From Rhodobacterales bacterium LSUCC0387 (GTDB taxonomy: Bacteria; Pseudomonadota; Alphaproteobacteria; Rhodobacterales; Rhodobacteraceae): a DNA stretch of 64,000 nucleotides. Made by a program: the position numbers and the translations under genes. The stretch lies in NCBI GenBank assembly GCA_015689775.1, contig WVSR01000001.1:931501-995500 (forward strand), written 5' to 3'. Under the pieces are notes generated by a model, which saw only the letters and a list, made by a program, of their open reading frames with translations, made no database searches and was not told the origin of the DNA. Shown here in pieces: positions 9,539 to 18,003 of this stretch. How positions within the stretch are numbered: position 1 is the first letter of the stretch; each line of letters opens with the position of its first letter.

Positions 9539-10243
9539 ATGAGCGAGAATTCAGGGGGTTTGACCTGTGCAGCCGTGTCATGGGGCTTGGCGGCGTTGGT
9601 TGGCGCATTTGCAGGGTTGCTTGTGGCAGTCCTTCGCGATTGGAGCTTCATGCAAGCGGTGTTTGCGGCGGTGATCGTGGCAGTGGGTGTGGGGTTGTTT
9701 CTGATGCTCACGCTTTGCCGTAGCTTGCCTGAGCCCGTCAATAAGAGCATTTCTGCGCCACAGCCCGTAGCGGCAAAAACCGCGGCCCCGAAGGCGGCAG
9801 CACCTGCGGCAACCGTAACCGCAAAACCTGCTGCAAAACCAAAAGCCGCGCCCAAGCCACAGGCAGCGGCCCCCAAGGCAGCAGCGAAACCCTAAGCCGC
9901 AGCAAAACCAAAGGCAGACGCCAAAGCCGCCGCACCCGCGGCCACCAAAGGCGCAGGCACGCGCCCTGCCGCCTTGAGCGCCGCGCGCGCCTCTGGGGCG
10001 GATGATCTGAAAATGCTCAAAGGCGTTGGCCCGAAATTGGAGGCGTTGCTTAATCTTTTAGGATTTTACCATTTTGACCAAGTTGCCTCTTGGACGGCGG
10101 ATGAGGTCGCGTGGGTTGCTCAGAACCTCGAAGGGTTCAAGGGCCGCGTCAGCCGCGATAATTGGTTTGCGCAAGCCAAAACCTTGGCTGCAGGTGGGCA
10201 AACGGAATTCTCAAAACGCGTAGGCGATGGGGATGTCTACTAA
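9539..10243 (+). pseudogene. Membrane-anchored helix-hairpin-helix protein interrupted by an in-frame stop codon
   Basis: One reading frame runs from ATG 9539 to the TAA at 10241-10243 but is broken by a TAA at 9893-9895 (codon 119). Before the stop are two predicted membrane helices (about 12-62) and the start of an Ala/Lys/Pro linker. After it the same linker composition continues for about 30 residues. The frame then enters a helix-hairpin-helix domain (DDLKMLKGVGPKLEALL onward, ending in KRVGDGDVY) of the type found at the C-terminus of some NuoE and L21 proteins. An AAA-to-TAA change would explain the break. A downstream TTG at 9974 could restart a free 89-residue HHH protein. Nonsense allele, readthrough and sequencing error are all possible. 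Confidence 0.7.
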
Positions 10244-10268
10244 GCCCTAATCCGAATTCCTTCAAAAG

Positions 10269-10302
10269 GCGGCCCTGCATCCCAGATGAGGGGTCGCTTT
10301 TT
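10269..10302 (+). terminator. Terminator-like hairpin after the HHH gene
   Basis: GCGGCCC pairs with GGGTCGC (one G-T pair) across a 15-base loop, directly followed by TTTTT. It lies between the interrupted gene and the DUF5337 gene. Confidence 0.6.
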
Positions 10303-10303
10303 C

Positions 10304-10332
10304 TTGCAGCTTGCAGCCACCCGCGTTAAAAT
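10304..10332 (+). promoter_or_regulatory. Candidate internal promoter before the DUF5337 gene and nuoF
   Basis: TTGCAG, exactly 17 bases, then TAAAAT (five of six to the -10 consensus). It starts one base after the T tract of the preceding hairpin and ends 37 bp before the DUF5337 start, where a promoter would be needed if that hairpin terminates. Confidence 0.4.
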
Positions 10333-10369
10333 TTCGATCAAATGACATGCCATGTTGCAGACCAAATGA

Positions 10370-10642
10370 ATGACCCGCAAACTGCCCATGCAAAACGCTG
10401 AAGGTGCCGCGCTCGACCGCAAGGGGCGGGTGGCTGCTTTGGTTATTGCGGGGGCAATGCTATTGTGGATGTTGATGCAAGCAATCGGCGCCCATCTTGG
10501 GTGGCCTGCGAGACTGGCTTTTTTGTTTGATCTTGCGGCAATTGCGGCCCTTTTCTGGGCGCTTGTGGTAACGTATCAGGTATGGCAAGGCCGTAAAAAA
10601 CTCCGTGCGGGGCACGGGCAGCGCCAGAACGACAAGGACTAG
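10370..10642 (+). CDS. DUF5337-like small membrane protein in the nuo cluster
   Basis: This 90-residue protein has two predicted transmembrane helices (about 20-45 and 50-70) flanked by basic ends. It resembles the DUF5337 family, which I know from Rhodobacteraceae complex I clusters next to nuoF; the function is unknown. It ends 3 bp before nuoF, so the two are almost certainly co-expressed. A second ATG seven codons in (10388) is an alternative start. No motif suggests catalysis; an assembly or stability factor for complex I is a guess from position. Confidence 0.65.
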   Translation: MTRKLPMQNAEGAALDRKGRVAALVIAGAMLLWMLMQAIGAHLGWPARLAFLFDLAAIAALFWALVVTYQVWQGRKKLRAGHGQRQNDKD

Positions 10643-10645
10643 GAC

Positions 10646-11932
10646 ATGCTTCAGGATAAAGACCGCATCTTTACCAACATCTATGGGATGCATGAGCGCA
10701 GCCTGAAAGGCGCAAAGGCTCGGGGCCATTGGGATGGCACCAAAGACCTAATTGCGCTTGGCCGTGACAAAATCATTGAGATCATGAAAGCATCGGGCTT
10801 GCGGGGCCGTGGCGGGGCAGGGTTCCCCACAGGTCTCAAATGGTCCTTCATGCCGAAGGAAAGCGATGGTCGCCCCTCATACTTGGTGGTGAATGCCGAT
10901 GAATCTGAGCCTGGCACCTGTAAAGACCGCGAAATCATGCGCCATGACCCGCATACGCTGATTGAGGGATGCTTGATCGCTTCTTTCGCGATGGGGGCTC
11001 ATGCCTGCTACATCTATATCCGTGGTGAATATATCCGCGAACGCGAGGCCCTGCAGGCCGCGATTGACGAATGTTATGATGTGGGCCTTCTGGGTAAAAA
11101 TGCCGCGAAATCGGGTTGGGATTTCGATCTATACCTGCATCACGGGGCAGGGGCCTATATTTGCGGCGAGGAGACTGCGCTTCTCGAAAGCCTTGAAGGC
11201 AAAAAAGGCATGCCACGCATGAAGCCACCCTTTCCTGCGGGGGCGGGTCTTTATGGGTGCCCGACCACGGTGAACAATGTCGAATCAATCGCAGTTGTGC
11301 CGACCATCCTGCGCCGTGGGGCTGAATGGTTTGCGGGCTTTGGTCGCCCCAACAATGCGGGGACGAAACTTTTTGCGATTTCTGGCCATGTGAACACCCC
11401 CTGCGTGGTGGAAGAGGCGATGTCGATCACCTTTGAGGAATTGATTGAGCGTCATTGTGGCGGCATTCACGGTGGCTGGGATAACCTCAAAGCTGTCATT
11501 CCCGGTGGATCATCTGTGCCCTGTATCCGTGGTGAGGATATGCGCGAGGCCATCATGGATTTTGATTATCTACGCGAACAGCGCTCTGGTCTTGGCACGG
11601 CTGCGGTGATCGTGATGGATAAATCCACAGACATCATCAAAGCGATTTGGCGCTTGTCGAAATTCTACAAGCACGAATCTTGTGGCCAATGCACGCCTTG
11701 TCGTGAGGGAACGGGCTGGATGATGCGCGTGATGGATCGTTTGGTCAAAGGTGAGGCATCGGTTGAGGAAATCGATATGCTGCTTGATGTGACCAAACAG
11801 GTTGAAGGTCATACAATTTGCGCGCTTGGTGATGCGGCCGCATGGCCGATCCAAGGTTTGATCCGCAATTTCCGTGATGAGATTGAAGATCGCATCAAAT
11901 CAAAACGCGGCGCCGCGATTGCAGCAGAATGA
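10646..11932 (+). CDS. nuoF: NADH-quinone oxidoreductase subunit F
   Basis: NuoF binds NADH and FMN and carries [4Fe-4S] cluster N3, so it is the electron entry point of complex I. The 428 residues contain [13 protein letters not shown] for NADH binding, the FMN-site [13 protein letters not shown], and the cluster motif [12 protein letters not shown] with the final cysteine in HTICALGDA. The length is normal. A strong hairpin follows the stop codon. Confidence 0.97.
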   Translation: MLQDKDRIFTNIYGMHERSLKGAKARGHWDGTKDLIALGRDKIIEIMKASGLRGRGGAGFPTGLKWSFMPKESDGRPSYLVVNADESEPGTCKDREIMRHDPHTLIEGCLIASFAMGAHACYIYIRGEYIREREALQAAIDECYDVGLLGKNAAKSGWDFDLYLHHGAGAYICGEETALLESLEGKKGMPRMKPPFPAGAGLYGCPTTVNNVESIAVVPTILRRGAEWFAGFGRPNNAGTKLFAISGHVNTPCVVEEAMSITFEELIERHCGGIHGGWDNLKAVIPGGSSVPCIRGEDMREAIMDFDYLREQRSGLGTAAVIVMDKSTDIIKAIWRLSKFYKHESCGQCTPCREGTGWMMRVMDRLVKGEASVEEIDMLLDVTKQVEGHTICALGDAAAWPIQGLIRNFRDEIEDRIKSKRGAAIAAE

Positions 11933-11935
11933 TAG

Positions 11936-11962
11936 AAAACGGGCCCCTTTGGGCCCCGTTTT
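11936..11962 (+). terminator. Terminator-like hairpin after nuoF
   Basis: AAAACGGG pairs with CCCGTTTT around a C/G-rich inner stem and TTT loop, starting 4 bp after the nuoF stop. The A-tract and T-tract on either side allow termination in both directions. A second perfect 6-bp hairpin (AAGCCC/GGGCTT, 11981-11997) follows without a T tract. Confidence 0.7.
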
Positions 11963-12049
11963 AGTATCTAAAGGTGGCTGAAGCCCTGCACGGGCTTGTG
12001 AATTGCACTCTGACACCCGATGTGGCCTGATTTGAATATGGTGACGCAG

Positions 12050-12493
12050 ATGCACAAATCTCCCCGAAATGGTGCGCGCGCGATGATTCGCGCCTTGGCC
12101 CTTACGCTGCTTTTGGCGGCAGCGGCGATGCCTGCACGGGCAGAAGATCGATTTGATGCCTTGCGCAACGATCCCCAAATTCATGAGGGGCTTTTGGTCA
12201 TCTCAATCGGTCGATTGGTACGCAACCATTGTGACAGCATCAATGCGCGGATTCTTAGGGCTTGGGCTTTTGCACAAAGCTTGGTTGATCGCGGCATATC
12301 CTTAGGCTATTCGCGTGCTGAGCTAGAAGACTATCTCGATAGCGATGCTGATAAAGCACGATACCGTGCCCTAGCAGCGGCCTATCTGGCAGAGCGTGAA
12401 GCAAGTGTCGAAGATGCCCAATCTATGTGCAGATTGGGCCGCCACGAAATTTCTTTGGAGTCAGCCGTTGGCAGATTGCTTATCGAGGGTTAG
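12050..12493 (+). CDS. DUF5333-like secreted protein in the nuo cluster
   Basis: This is a small exported protein of about 147 residues from ATG 12050, preceded by GGTGA. It has a basic start and a hydrophobic signal peptide ending in MPARAED. The mature part is mostly helical and contains cysteines in NHCDS and SMCRLGR that could form a disulfide. It resembles DUF5333 proteins, which I know from Rhodobacteraceae nuo clusters upstream of nuoG. In-frame starts at 12020, 12038 and 12083 are also possible. Its function is unknown. It is probably periplasmic, opposite the NuoG side of the membrane, so direct contact with NuoG is unlikely. Confidence 0.6.
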   Translation: MHKSPRNGARAMIRALALTLLLAAAAMPARAEDRFDALRNDPQIHEGLLVISIGRLVRNHCDSINARILRAWAFAQSLVDRGISLGYSRAELEDYLDSDADKARYRALAAAYLAEREASVEDAQSMCRLGRHEISLESAVGRLLIEG

Positions 12494-12563
12494 AAGGCAC
12501 CAAAAGCGAATTTGCAGGGCATAAATTCCAGACACGCCCTGAGGCCAACGAAGGACCGCGCGC

Positions 12564-14585
12564 ATGAGCGACCTGAGAAAAATCGTAATTGATGGGAATG
12601 AGATCGAGGTGGAAGGGGCAATGACCCTGATCCAGGCTTGTGAAGTGGCAGGAATCGAAATCCCGCGCTTCTGCTATCACGAGCGCCTCTCCATCGCGGG
12701 CAACTGCCGGATGTGTTTGGTTGAGGTTGTGGGCGGTCCCCCAAAACCTGCGGCCTCTTGCGCGATGCAGGTGCGCGATTTGCGCCCCGGCCCAGAAGGT
12801 CAACCGCCTGTGGTGAAAACCAATTCGCCCATGGTGAAGAAAGCCCGCGAAGGGGTGATGGAGTTTCTTCTGATCAACCATCCGCTTGATTGTCCGATCT
12901 GTGACCAAGGCGGTGAATGTGATCTGCAAGATCAGGCCATGGCTTACGGCGTCGATTTCAGCCGGTATCGCGAACCCAAACGTGCCTCAGAAGATTTGGA
13001 TTTGGGCCCGTTGGTGGAAACCCATATGACGCGCTGCATTTCCTGCACGCGCTGCGTGCGTTTCACCACCGAGGTGGCAGGGATCACCCAAATGGGCCAA
13101 ACAGGCCGCGGTGAGGATGCAGAGATCACCTCGTATCTTGGTGAAACCCTGAATTCGAACTTGCAGGGCAACATCATCGATCTGTGCCCCGTGGGCGCGC
13201 TGACCTCCAAGCCTTATGCTTTTACCGCGCGGCCGTGGGAGTTGAGCAAGACCGAGACAATCGATGTCATGGACGCGCTTGGCAGCAATATCCGCGTGGA
13301 CACAAAAGGGCGCGAAGTGATGCGTATCCTACCGCGCAACCATGATGGCGTGAATGAAGAATGGATTTCGGATAAAACCCGCTTTGTTTGGGATGGTCTA
13401 CGCCGCCAGCGGCTTGATGTGCCCTATATCCGTGAAAAAGGTAAATTGCGTAAAGCAACTTGGGGCGAGGCTTTGGCAAAAGCGGCCGAAGCGCTGAAAG
13501 GCGCGAAGAAAATTGCGGGTCTTGTGGGCGATTTGGCCCCCGTTGAGGCGATTTTCGCGCTGAAACAGATGATCGAGGGTCAAGGTGGCGTTGTAGAGTG
13601 CCGCACAGATGGCGCGAAATTGCCTGAAGCCAATCGTGCCGCTTATGTTGGCACAGCGGCGATTGAAGATATTGATCACGCAGATCATATCATCCTGATC
13701 GGCACCAATCCCCGCCTTGAGGCCCCCGTTGTCAATGCGCGGATTCGCAAAGCATGGGCGCGCGGCGCGAATGTCGAGGTGATCGGCGAAGCGGCCGATT
13801 TGACCTATGACTACGCGCATCTGGGCACGGATCGTGCGGGGTTGGAAAAAACCTTGTCGCGTGCGGCAGGGGCGGGCGCAAAGCAGGCATCGTTGGTGAT
13901 CATCGGTCAAGGGGCCATGCGCGAGGCCGATGGCGAGGCGGTTTTGGCCGCAGCACAAGCCTTGGCTGAGAAAACCAAATCGGGCTTCTTGGTCTTGCAC
14001 ACGGCAGCGGCCCGCGTGGGTGCGATGGATGTGGGCGCTGTCACAAAGGGGGGGCTGACCGCCGCGGTAAAAGGTGCGGATGTCATCTATAACCTTGGCG
14101 CAGATGAGGTTGAGATCGCCGATGGTGCTTTTGTCGTCTATCAAGGCAGCCACGGGGATCGTGGCGCCCATCGTGCGGATGTGATCCTGCCTGCTGCTGC
14201 TTATACCGAAGAAAACGGCCTGTTCGTAAACACCGAAGGGCGTCCACAATTGGCGCTGCGTGCGAATTTCCCACCCAATGAGGCCAAAGAAAATTGGGCG
14301 ATTTTGCGCGCCCTTTCTGCGGAATTGGGTGCGACATTGCCTTATGATACCCAAACCCAATTGCGTCAGGCCTTGGTAAAAGCTGTGCCGCATTTGGCTA
14401 TGGTGGACGAGTTGCCTGCGAATTCAGGCGCGGCTCTTACGCAAAAGGCTTTGGGTAAGGCTGATTTCAAATCGGCTATTGCAGATCATTACCTAACCAA
14501 CCCGATTGCCCGCGCCAGCCAATTGATGGCCGAGCTATCGGCGAATGCAAAGGCACGTAATGCGGCCGCACTAGCGGCTGAATGA
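12564..14585 (+). CDS. nuoG: NADH-quinone oxidoreductase subunit G
   Basis: NuoG is the 75-kDa subunit that carries several iron-sulfur clusters of the electron wire. The 673 residues show the N-terminal [2Fe-2S] ferredoxin cysteines (CYHE, GNCRMC and ASCAM), the His/Cys cluster N5 segment [18 protein letters not shown], and the two further four-cysteine sets beginning at CISCTRC and ending at [13 protein letters not shown] molybdopterin-oxidoreductase-like body follows without cofactor residues, as in the family. The start has GAAGGA upstream. Confidence 0.96.
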   Translation: MSDLRKIVIDGNEIEVEGAMTLIQACEVAGIEIPRFCYHERLSIAGNCRMCLVEVVGGPPKPAASCAMQVRDLRPGPEGQPPVVKTNSPMVKKAREGVMEFLLINHPLDCPICDQGGECDLQDQAMAYGVDFSRYREPKRASEDLDLGPLVETHMTRCISCTRCVRFTTEVAGITQMGQTGRGEDAEITSYLGETLNSNLQGNIIDLCPVGALTSKPYAFTARPWELSKTETIDVMDALGSNIRVDTKGREVMRILPRNHDGVNEEWISDKTRFVWDGLRRQRLDVPYIREKGKLRKATWGEALAKAAEALKGAKKIAGLVGDLAPVEAIFALKQMIEGQGGVVECRTDGAKLPEANRAAYVGTAAIEDIDHADHIILIGTNPRLEAPVVNARIRKAWARGANVEVIGEAADLTYDYAHLGTDRAGLEKTLSRAAGAGAKQASLVIIGQGAMREADGEAVLAAAQALAEKTKSGFLVLHTAAARVGAMDVGAVTKGGLTAAVKGADVIYNLGADEVEIADGAFVVYQGSHGDRGAHRADVILPAAAYTEENGLFVNTEGRPQLALRANFPPNEAKENWAILRALSAELGATLPYDTQTQLRQALVKAVPHLAMVDELPANSGAALTQKALGKADFKSAIADHYLTNPIARASQLMAELSANAKARNAAALAAE

Positions 14586-14634
14586 AGAAATGATGTTCCG
14601 CGATTAACATCATATTATCTCGAAACGGGGTTCT

Positions 14635-15021
14635 ATGATGGTCGCGGGGCTGATATGGGCGGGCTTAGGCATTGTGGGATGCCAGACCATTCCGCGTTAC
14701 GATCAAGGGCCACCCGCTTTTTATAACGGTGTAGAGACAAGACTACTGGACGACGACTTGGTGAATTTCATCGTGCAAATGTCAGGCGCGGCCACGACAA
14801 GTAATGTCGAGGACTGCGCCAAATGTGCGGCAGCGCAATATGCGCTGATCCGCGGATATGGTTTTGCGCGACATGTGCGCACAAATGTATACGAAGAGGG
14901 TGGCATTTGGCGCGGAGATGCGGTTTACACCATCTCGCCATCGCTCCCGCTCGGGTCGCAGACGATAAATGCAGAAGTCATCGTTGCGGCCTGTCAAAAT
15001 AACGGCATACCGACGGTTTGA
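14635..15021 (+). CDS. Small lipoprotein of the nuo cluster (uncharacterised)
   Basis: This is a 128-residue predicted lipoprotein. A short hydrophobic signal ends in the lipobox IVGC (Cys16), followed by Gln, so lipidation and outer-membrane sorting are likely. The mature part contains a CAKC pair and a C-terminal beta-rich segment ending in an isolated cysteine. It lies between nuoG and nuoH with short gaps. I do not recognise a named family. Two adjacent ATG codons start it. Confidence 0.7.
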   Translation: MMVAGLIWAGLGIVGCQTIPRYDQGPPAFYNGVETRLLDDDLVNFIVQMSGAATTSNVEDCAKCAAAQYALIRGYGFARHVRTNVYEEGGIWRGDAVYTISPSLPLGSQTINAEVIVAACQNNGIPTV

Positions 15022-15028
15022 GGACGAC

Positions 15029-16066
15029 ATGGACGGTTTTTTATCAACCACGCCCGGAATGATGCTGATCATCGCAGGACAATGTTTGCTCGTGATCGGC
15101 TTTGTGATGGTTTCGCTACTTTTCCTTGTTTATGGCGACCGCAAAATCTGGGCGGCTGTTCAGATGCGTCGCGGCCCGAATGTGGTGGGTGTGTTCGGCC
15201 TGTTGCAGACTGTGGCCGATGCGCTGAAATATGTGTTGAAGGAGGTCGTGATCCCCGCAGGTGCGGATCGCTCCGTGTTCCTTCTGGCGCCAATGACCAG
15301 TTTTGTCTTGGCTATGATTGCTTGGGCAGTGATCCCGTTCAACGATACATGGGTTTTGGCCGATTTGAACGTAGCAATCCTGTATGTTTTTGCGATTTCC
15401 TCGCTTGAGGTTTACGGCGTGATCATGGGGGGATGGGCGTCCAACTCGAAATATCCGTTCCTTGGGTCGTTGCGCTCGGCAGCGCAAATGATCTCTTATG
15501 AGGTATCCATCGGTCTGATCATCGTTGGGGTAATCATCTCGACTGGTTCGTTGAACTTTGGCGATATCGTGCGCGCGCAGGATGGGGATTTCGGTCTATT
15601 CTCGTGGTATTGGTTGCCGCATTTTCCGATGGTGTTTTTGTTCTTCATCTCGGCGCTTGCTGAAACCAATCGCCCGCCCTTCGATCTGCCCGAAGCGGAA
15701 TCGGAATTGGTTGCAGGCTATCAGGTTGAATATTCTTCGACACCGTTTTTGCTGTTCATGGCGGGTGAATATATCGCGATTTTCTTGATGTGTGCGCTGA
15801 TGACGCTGTTGTTCTTCGGCGGTTGGTTGTCTCCCATTCCAGGGGTTGCTGATGGCGCGCTGTGGATGATCGCTAAGATGACCGTATTCTTCTTCTTCTT
15901 CGCGATGGTAAAGGCGGTTGTGCCGCGCTACCGCTATGACCAATTGATGCGCATCGGTTGGAAAGTGTTCCTGCCCATGTCTTTGGCTTGGGTAGTCTTG
16001 GTCGCCTTTCTCGCAAAGTTTGAACTCTTTGGTGGGGCATATGCCCGTTGGACAATTGGGGGCTGA
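15029..16066 (+). CDS. nuoH: NADH-quinone oxidoreductase subunit H
   Basis: NuoH is the ND1-type membrane subunit that links the quinone site to the proton-pumping arm. The 345 residues show eight or more transmembrane helices, the conserved [18 protein letters not shown] near the N-terminus, and the loop [23 protein letters not shown] segment ([16 protein letters not shown] read directly). I chose ATG 15029 with AGGA 5 bp upstream; a longer frame from 14969 would overlap the lipoprotein gene. Confidence 0.96.
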   Translation: MDGFLSTTPGMMLIIAGQCLLVIGFVMVSLLFLVYGDRKIWAAVQMRRGPNVVGVFGLLQTVADALKYVLKEVVIPAGADRSVFLLAPMTSFVLAMIAWAVIPFNDTWVLADLNVAILYVFAISSLEVYGVIMGGWASNSKYPFLGSLRSAAQMISYEVSIGLIIVGVIISTGSLNFGDIVRAQDGDFGLFSWYWLPHFPMVFLFFISALAETNRPPFDLPEAESELVAGYQVEYSSTPFLLFMAGEYIAIFLMCALMTLLFFGGWLSPIPGVADGALWMIAKMTVFFFFFAMVKAVVPRYRYDQLMRIGWKVFLPMSLAWVVLVAFLAKFELFGGAYARWTIGG

Positions 16067-16069
16067 ACG

Positions 16070-16564
16070 ATGACACAGATCGATTATACCCGCGCAGCAA
16101 AATATTTCTTGCTGGTCGACTTTTTAAAGGGCTTCAAGCTGGGCTTTAAGTATTTCTTTGCCCCCAAAGCGACCGTCAATTACCCGCATGAAAAGGGGCC
16201 TTTGTCACCGCGCTTTCGCGGAGAACATGCGCTGCGCCGCTATCCTAATGGCGAAGAACGATGCATCGCGTGTAAATTATGCGAGGCGATTTGCCCCGCA
16301 CAGGCGATCACGATTGACGCTGAACCCCGTGAGGACGGCAGCCGCCGCACCACGCGCTACGATATCGATATGACTAAATGCATCTATTGCGGCTTCTGCC
16401 AAGAGGCCTGCCCTGTGGATGCGATTGTTGAAGGGCCGAATTTCGAATTCGCCACTGAAACCCGTGAAGAGCTTTATTACGACAAGGCCAAACTTCTGGC
16501 CAATGGTGAGAGATGGGAAGCGGAAATTGCCCGCAACCTAGAGTTGGACGCGCCGTATCGGTAA
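16070..16564 (+). CDS. nuoI: NADH-quinone oxidoreductase subunit I
   Basis: NuoI is the TYKY-type subunit holding clusters N6a and N6b. The 164 residues contain two ferredoxin motifs, [12 protein letters not shown] and [12 protein letters not shown], each with four cysteines in CxxCxxCxxxCP spacing. The start follows the nuoH stop by 3 bp. Confidence 0.97.
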   Translation: MTQIDYTRAAKYFLLVDFLKGFKLGFKYFFAPKATVNYPHEKGPLSPRFRGEHALRRYPNGEERCIACKLCEAICPAQAITIDAEPREDGSRRTTRYDIDMTKCIYCGFCQEACPVDAIVEGPNFEFATETREELYYDKAKLLANGERWEAEIARNLELDAPYR

Positions 16565-16587
16565 GTCCGAATCTGTGAGTGTGTAAA

Positions 16588-17004
16588 ATGAGTAACAAGT
16601 CCCCCCAGAACCCATTCGAGGCATTGATGCGTCAAACGCAAGAGATGACACAGGATTTCCTCAAGGCGGTAAACCCCGCCATGGCGAATATTACCGCGTC
16701 AAATCTTGATAAACTTTGGCCCACCATGCCCGCCGAAATGATGGAAGCTTTCTTTGGAAAGCAATTCAATCCTGGGGGGTTGGACGCGAAAACGCGGCTG
16801 CTTTTGACCCTGCATGGTCTGACCGTTCAGGGCGCATTGGCCGAGGCGCAAATCCGCATGACGGTGCGCCACGCGGTCGAGGCAGGGGCAAGCCCGCAAG
16901 AGATTGCTGAGACGATTGGCATGGCCGCGATGTTTGGCGGTGTGCCTGCGATGAACAAAGCGATGGAACTGGCCAAAGCGGCCATTGACGAGGGCGAGGA
17001 CTGA
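16588..17004 (+). CDS. Carboxymuconolactone-decarboxylase-like protein in the nuo cluster
   Basis: This 138-residue helical protein is related to the gamma-carboxymuconolactone decarboxylase/AhpD fold. The core runs from LDAKTRLLLTLHGL to GVPAMNKAMELAK and keeps the VRHAVEAGASPQEIAE segment. The CxxC of AhpD peroxidase-type members is absent, so thiol chemistry is unlikely. It is embedded between nuoI and nuoJ (3 bp before nuoJ), so a role tied to complex I is suggested by position only. The ATG at 16588 is preferred over a GTG at 16579. Confidence 0.7.
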   Translation: MSNKSPQNPFEALMRQTQEMTQDFLKAVNPAMANITASNLDKLWPTMPAEMMEAFFGKQFNPGGLDAKTRLLLTLHGLTVQGALAEAQIRMTVRHAVEAGASPQEIAETIGMAAMFGGVPAMNKAMELAKAAIDEGED

Positions 17005-17007
17005 AAT

Positions 17008-17622
17008 ATGGGCGTGGCTGATATCACCTTCTATGCGTTTTCAACCGTTCTGGTTGCCGCAGCACTTTTGGTGGTGCTGGCTCGCAACCCCGTGCATTCG
17101 GTTCTGTGGCTGATCCTCAGCTTCCTGTCTGCGGCGGGTTTGTTCGTCCTGTTGGGGGCTGAGTTTGTCGCGATGCTGTTGATTATCGTCTATGTGGGCG
17201 CGGTGGCGGTGTTGTTCCTCTTTGTGGTGATGATGTTAGATGTTGATTTCGCCGAACTTAAGGCGGGAATGGCGCAATATATGCCGCTCGCGCTTTTGAT
17301 TGGTGTGGTTTTGTTGATCCAACTGGGCCTTGCCTATGGCACATGGGCCTTTTCAGATGGGATTGATACCCGTCTTGGCAACCCAACCCCCGCAATCGAT
17401 CAGATGCACAACACCAAATCTTTGGGGATGATCCTCTATGATCATTACATGTTGGTGTTCCAATTGGCAGGTTTGGTTTTGTTGGTTGCGATGGTGGGCG
17501 CGATTGTTCTGACGCTGCGCCACCGCGTGGACGTCAAACGCCAGAATGTCTTGGCACAGATGTATCGCGATCCTGCGAAAGCGATGGAACTAAAAGACGT
17601 AAAGCCTGGTCAAGGGCTGTGA
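17008..17622 (+). CDS. nuoJ: NADH-quinone oxidoreductase subunit J
   Basis: NuoJ is the ND6-type membrane subunit. The 204 residues have five predicted transmembrane helices, with the conserved third helix [17 protein letters not shown] containing the pi-bulge region. The C-terminal basic tail is of normal length. It sits between the CMD-like gene and nuoK. Confidence 0.95.
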   Translation: MGVADITFYAFSTVLVAAALLVVLARNPVHSVLWLILSFLSAAGLFVLLGAEFVAMLLIIVYVGAVAVLFLFVVMMLDVDFAELKAGMAQYMPLALLIGVVLLIQLGLAYGTWAFSDGIDTRLGNPTPAIDQMHNTKSLGMILYDHYMLVFQLAGLVLLVAMVGAIVLTLRHRVDVKRQNVLAQMYRDPAKAMELKDVKPGQGL

Positions 17623-17664
17623 CATAACCGGGGCGTTGGGTCCCGCAGAATATTGAATGACCAT

Positions 17665-17679
17665 GAGGGAAACCCCCTC
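17665..17679 (+). promoter_or_regulatory. Small hairpin next to the nuoK ribosome site
   Basis: GAGGG, five bases, CCCTC. The nuoK ribosome site GAGGGACGAG begins at 17681 and repeats GAGGG, so the CCCTC arm could pair with either copy. This is structure by inspection only; no known family. Confidence 0.25.
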
Positions 17680-17690
17680 GGAGGGACGAG

Positions 17691-17999
17691 ATGACGATCG
17701 GACTGGAACAATACCTGACGGTGGCGGCTGCGCTCTTTGTGATCGGGATTTTTGGCATCTTCCTCAACCGGAAGAATGTCATCGTGATCCTGATGTCAGT
17801 CGAATTGATTTTGCTATCGGTGAATATCAACCTTGTCGCCTTTTCCTCCTACTTGGGTGATTTGACGGGTCAGGTCTTTACCATGTTCGTCCTGACAGTC
17901 GCCGCGGCAGAGGCCGCGATTGGTCTTGCGATCCTTGTCTGTTTCTTCCGCAACCGTGGCACCATCGCGGTTGAAGATGTTTCGAATATGAAGGGCTGA
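17691..17999 (+). CDS. nuoK: NADH-quinone oxidoreductase subunit K
   Basis: NuoK is the ND4L-type subunit with three transmembrane helices. The 102 residues carry the two conserved membrane glutamates of the proton path, in [11 protein letters not shown] and in [22 protein letters not shown] directly precedes the ATG. It ends 4 bp before nuoL. Confidence 0.96.
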   Translation: MTIGLEQYLTVAAALFVIGIFGIFLNRKNVIVILMSVELILLSVNINLVAFSSYLGDLTGQVFTMFVLTVAAAEAAIGLAILVCFFRNRGTIAVEDVSNMKG

Positions 18000-18003
18000 G
18001 CCG

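Noticed and set aside
13398-14393. 331-codon minus-strand open frame antisense to nuoG
   Set aside because: Shadow of nuoG with no motifs.
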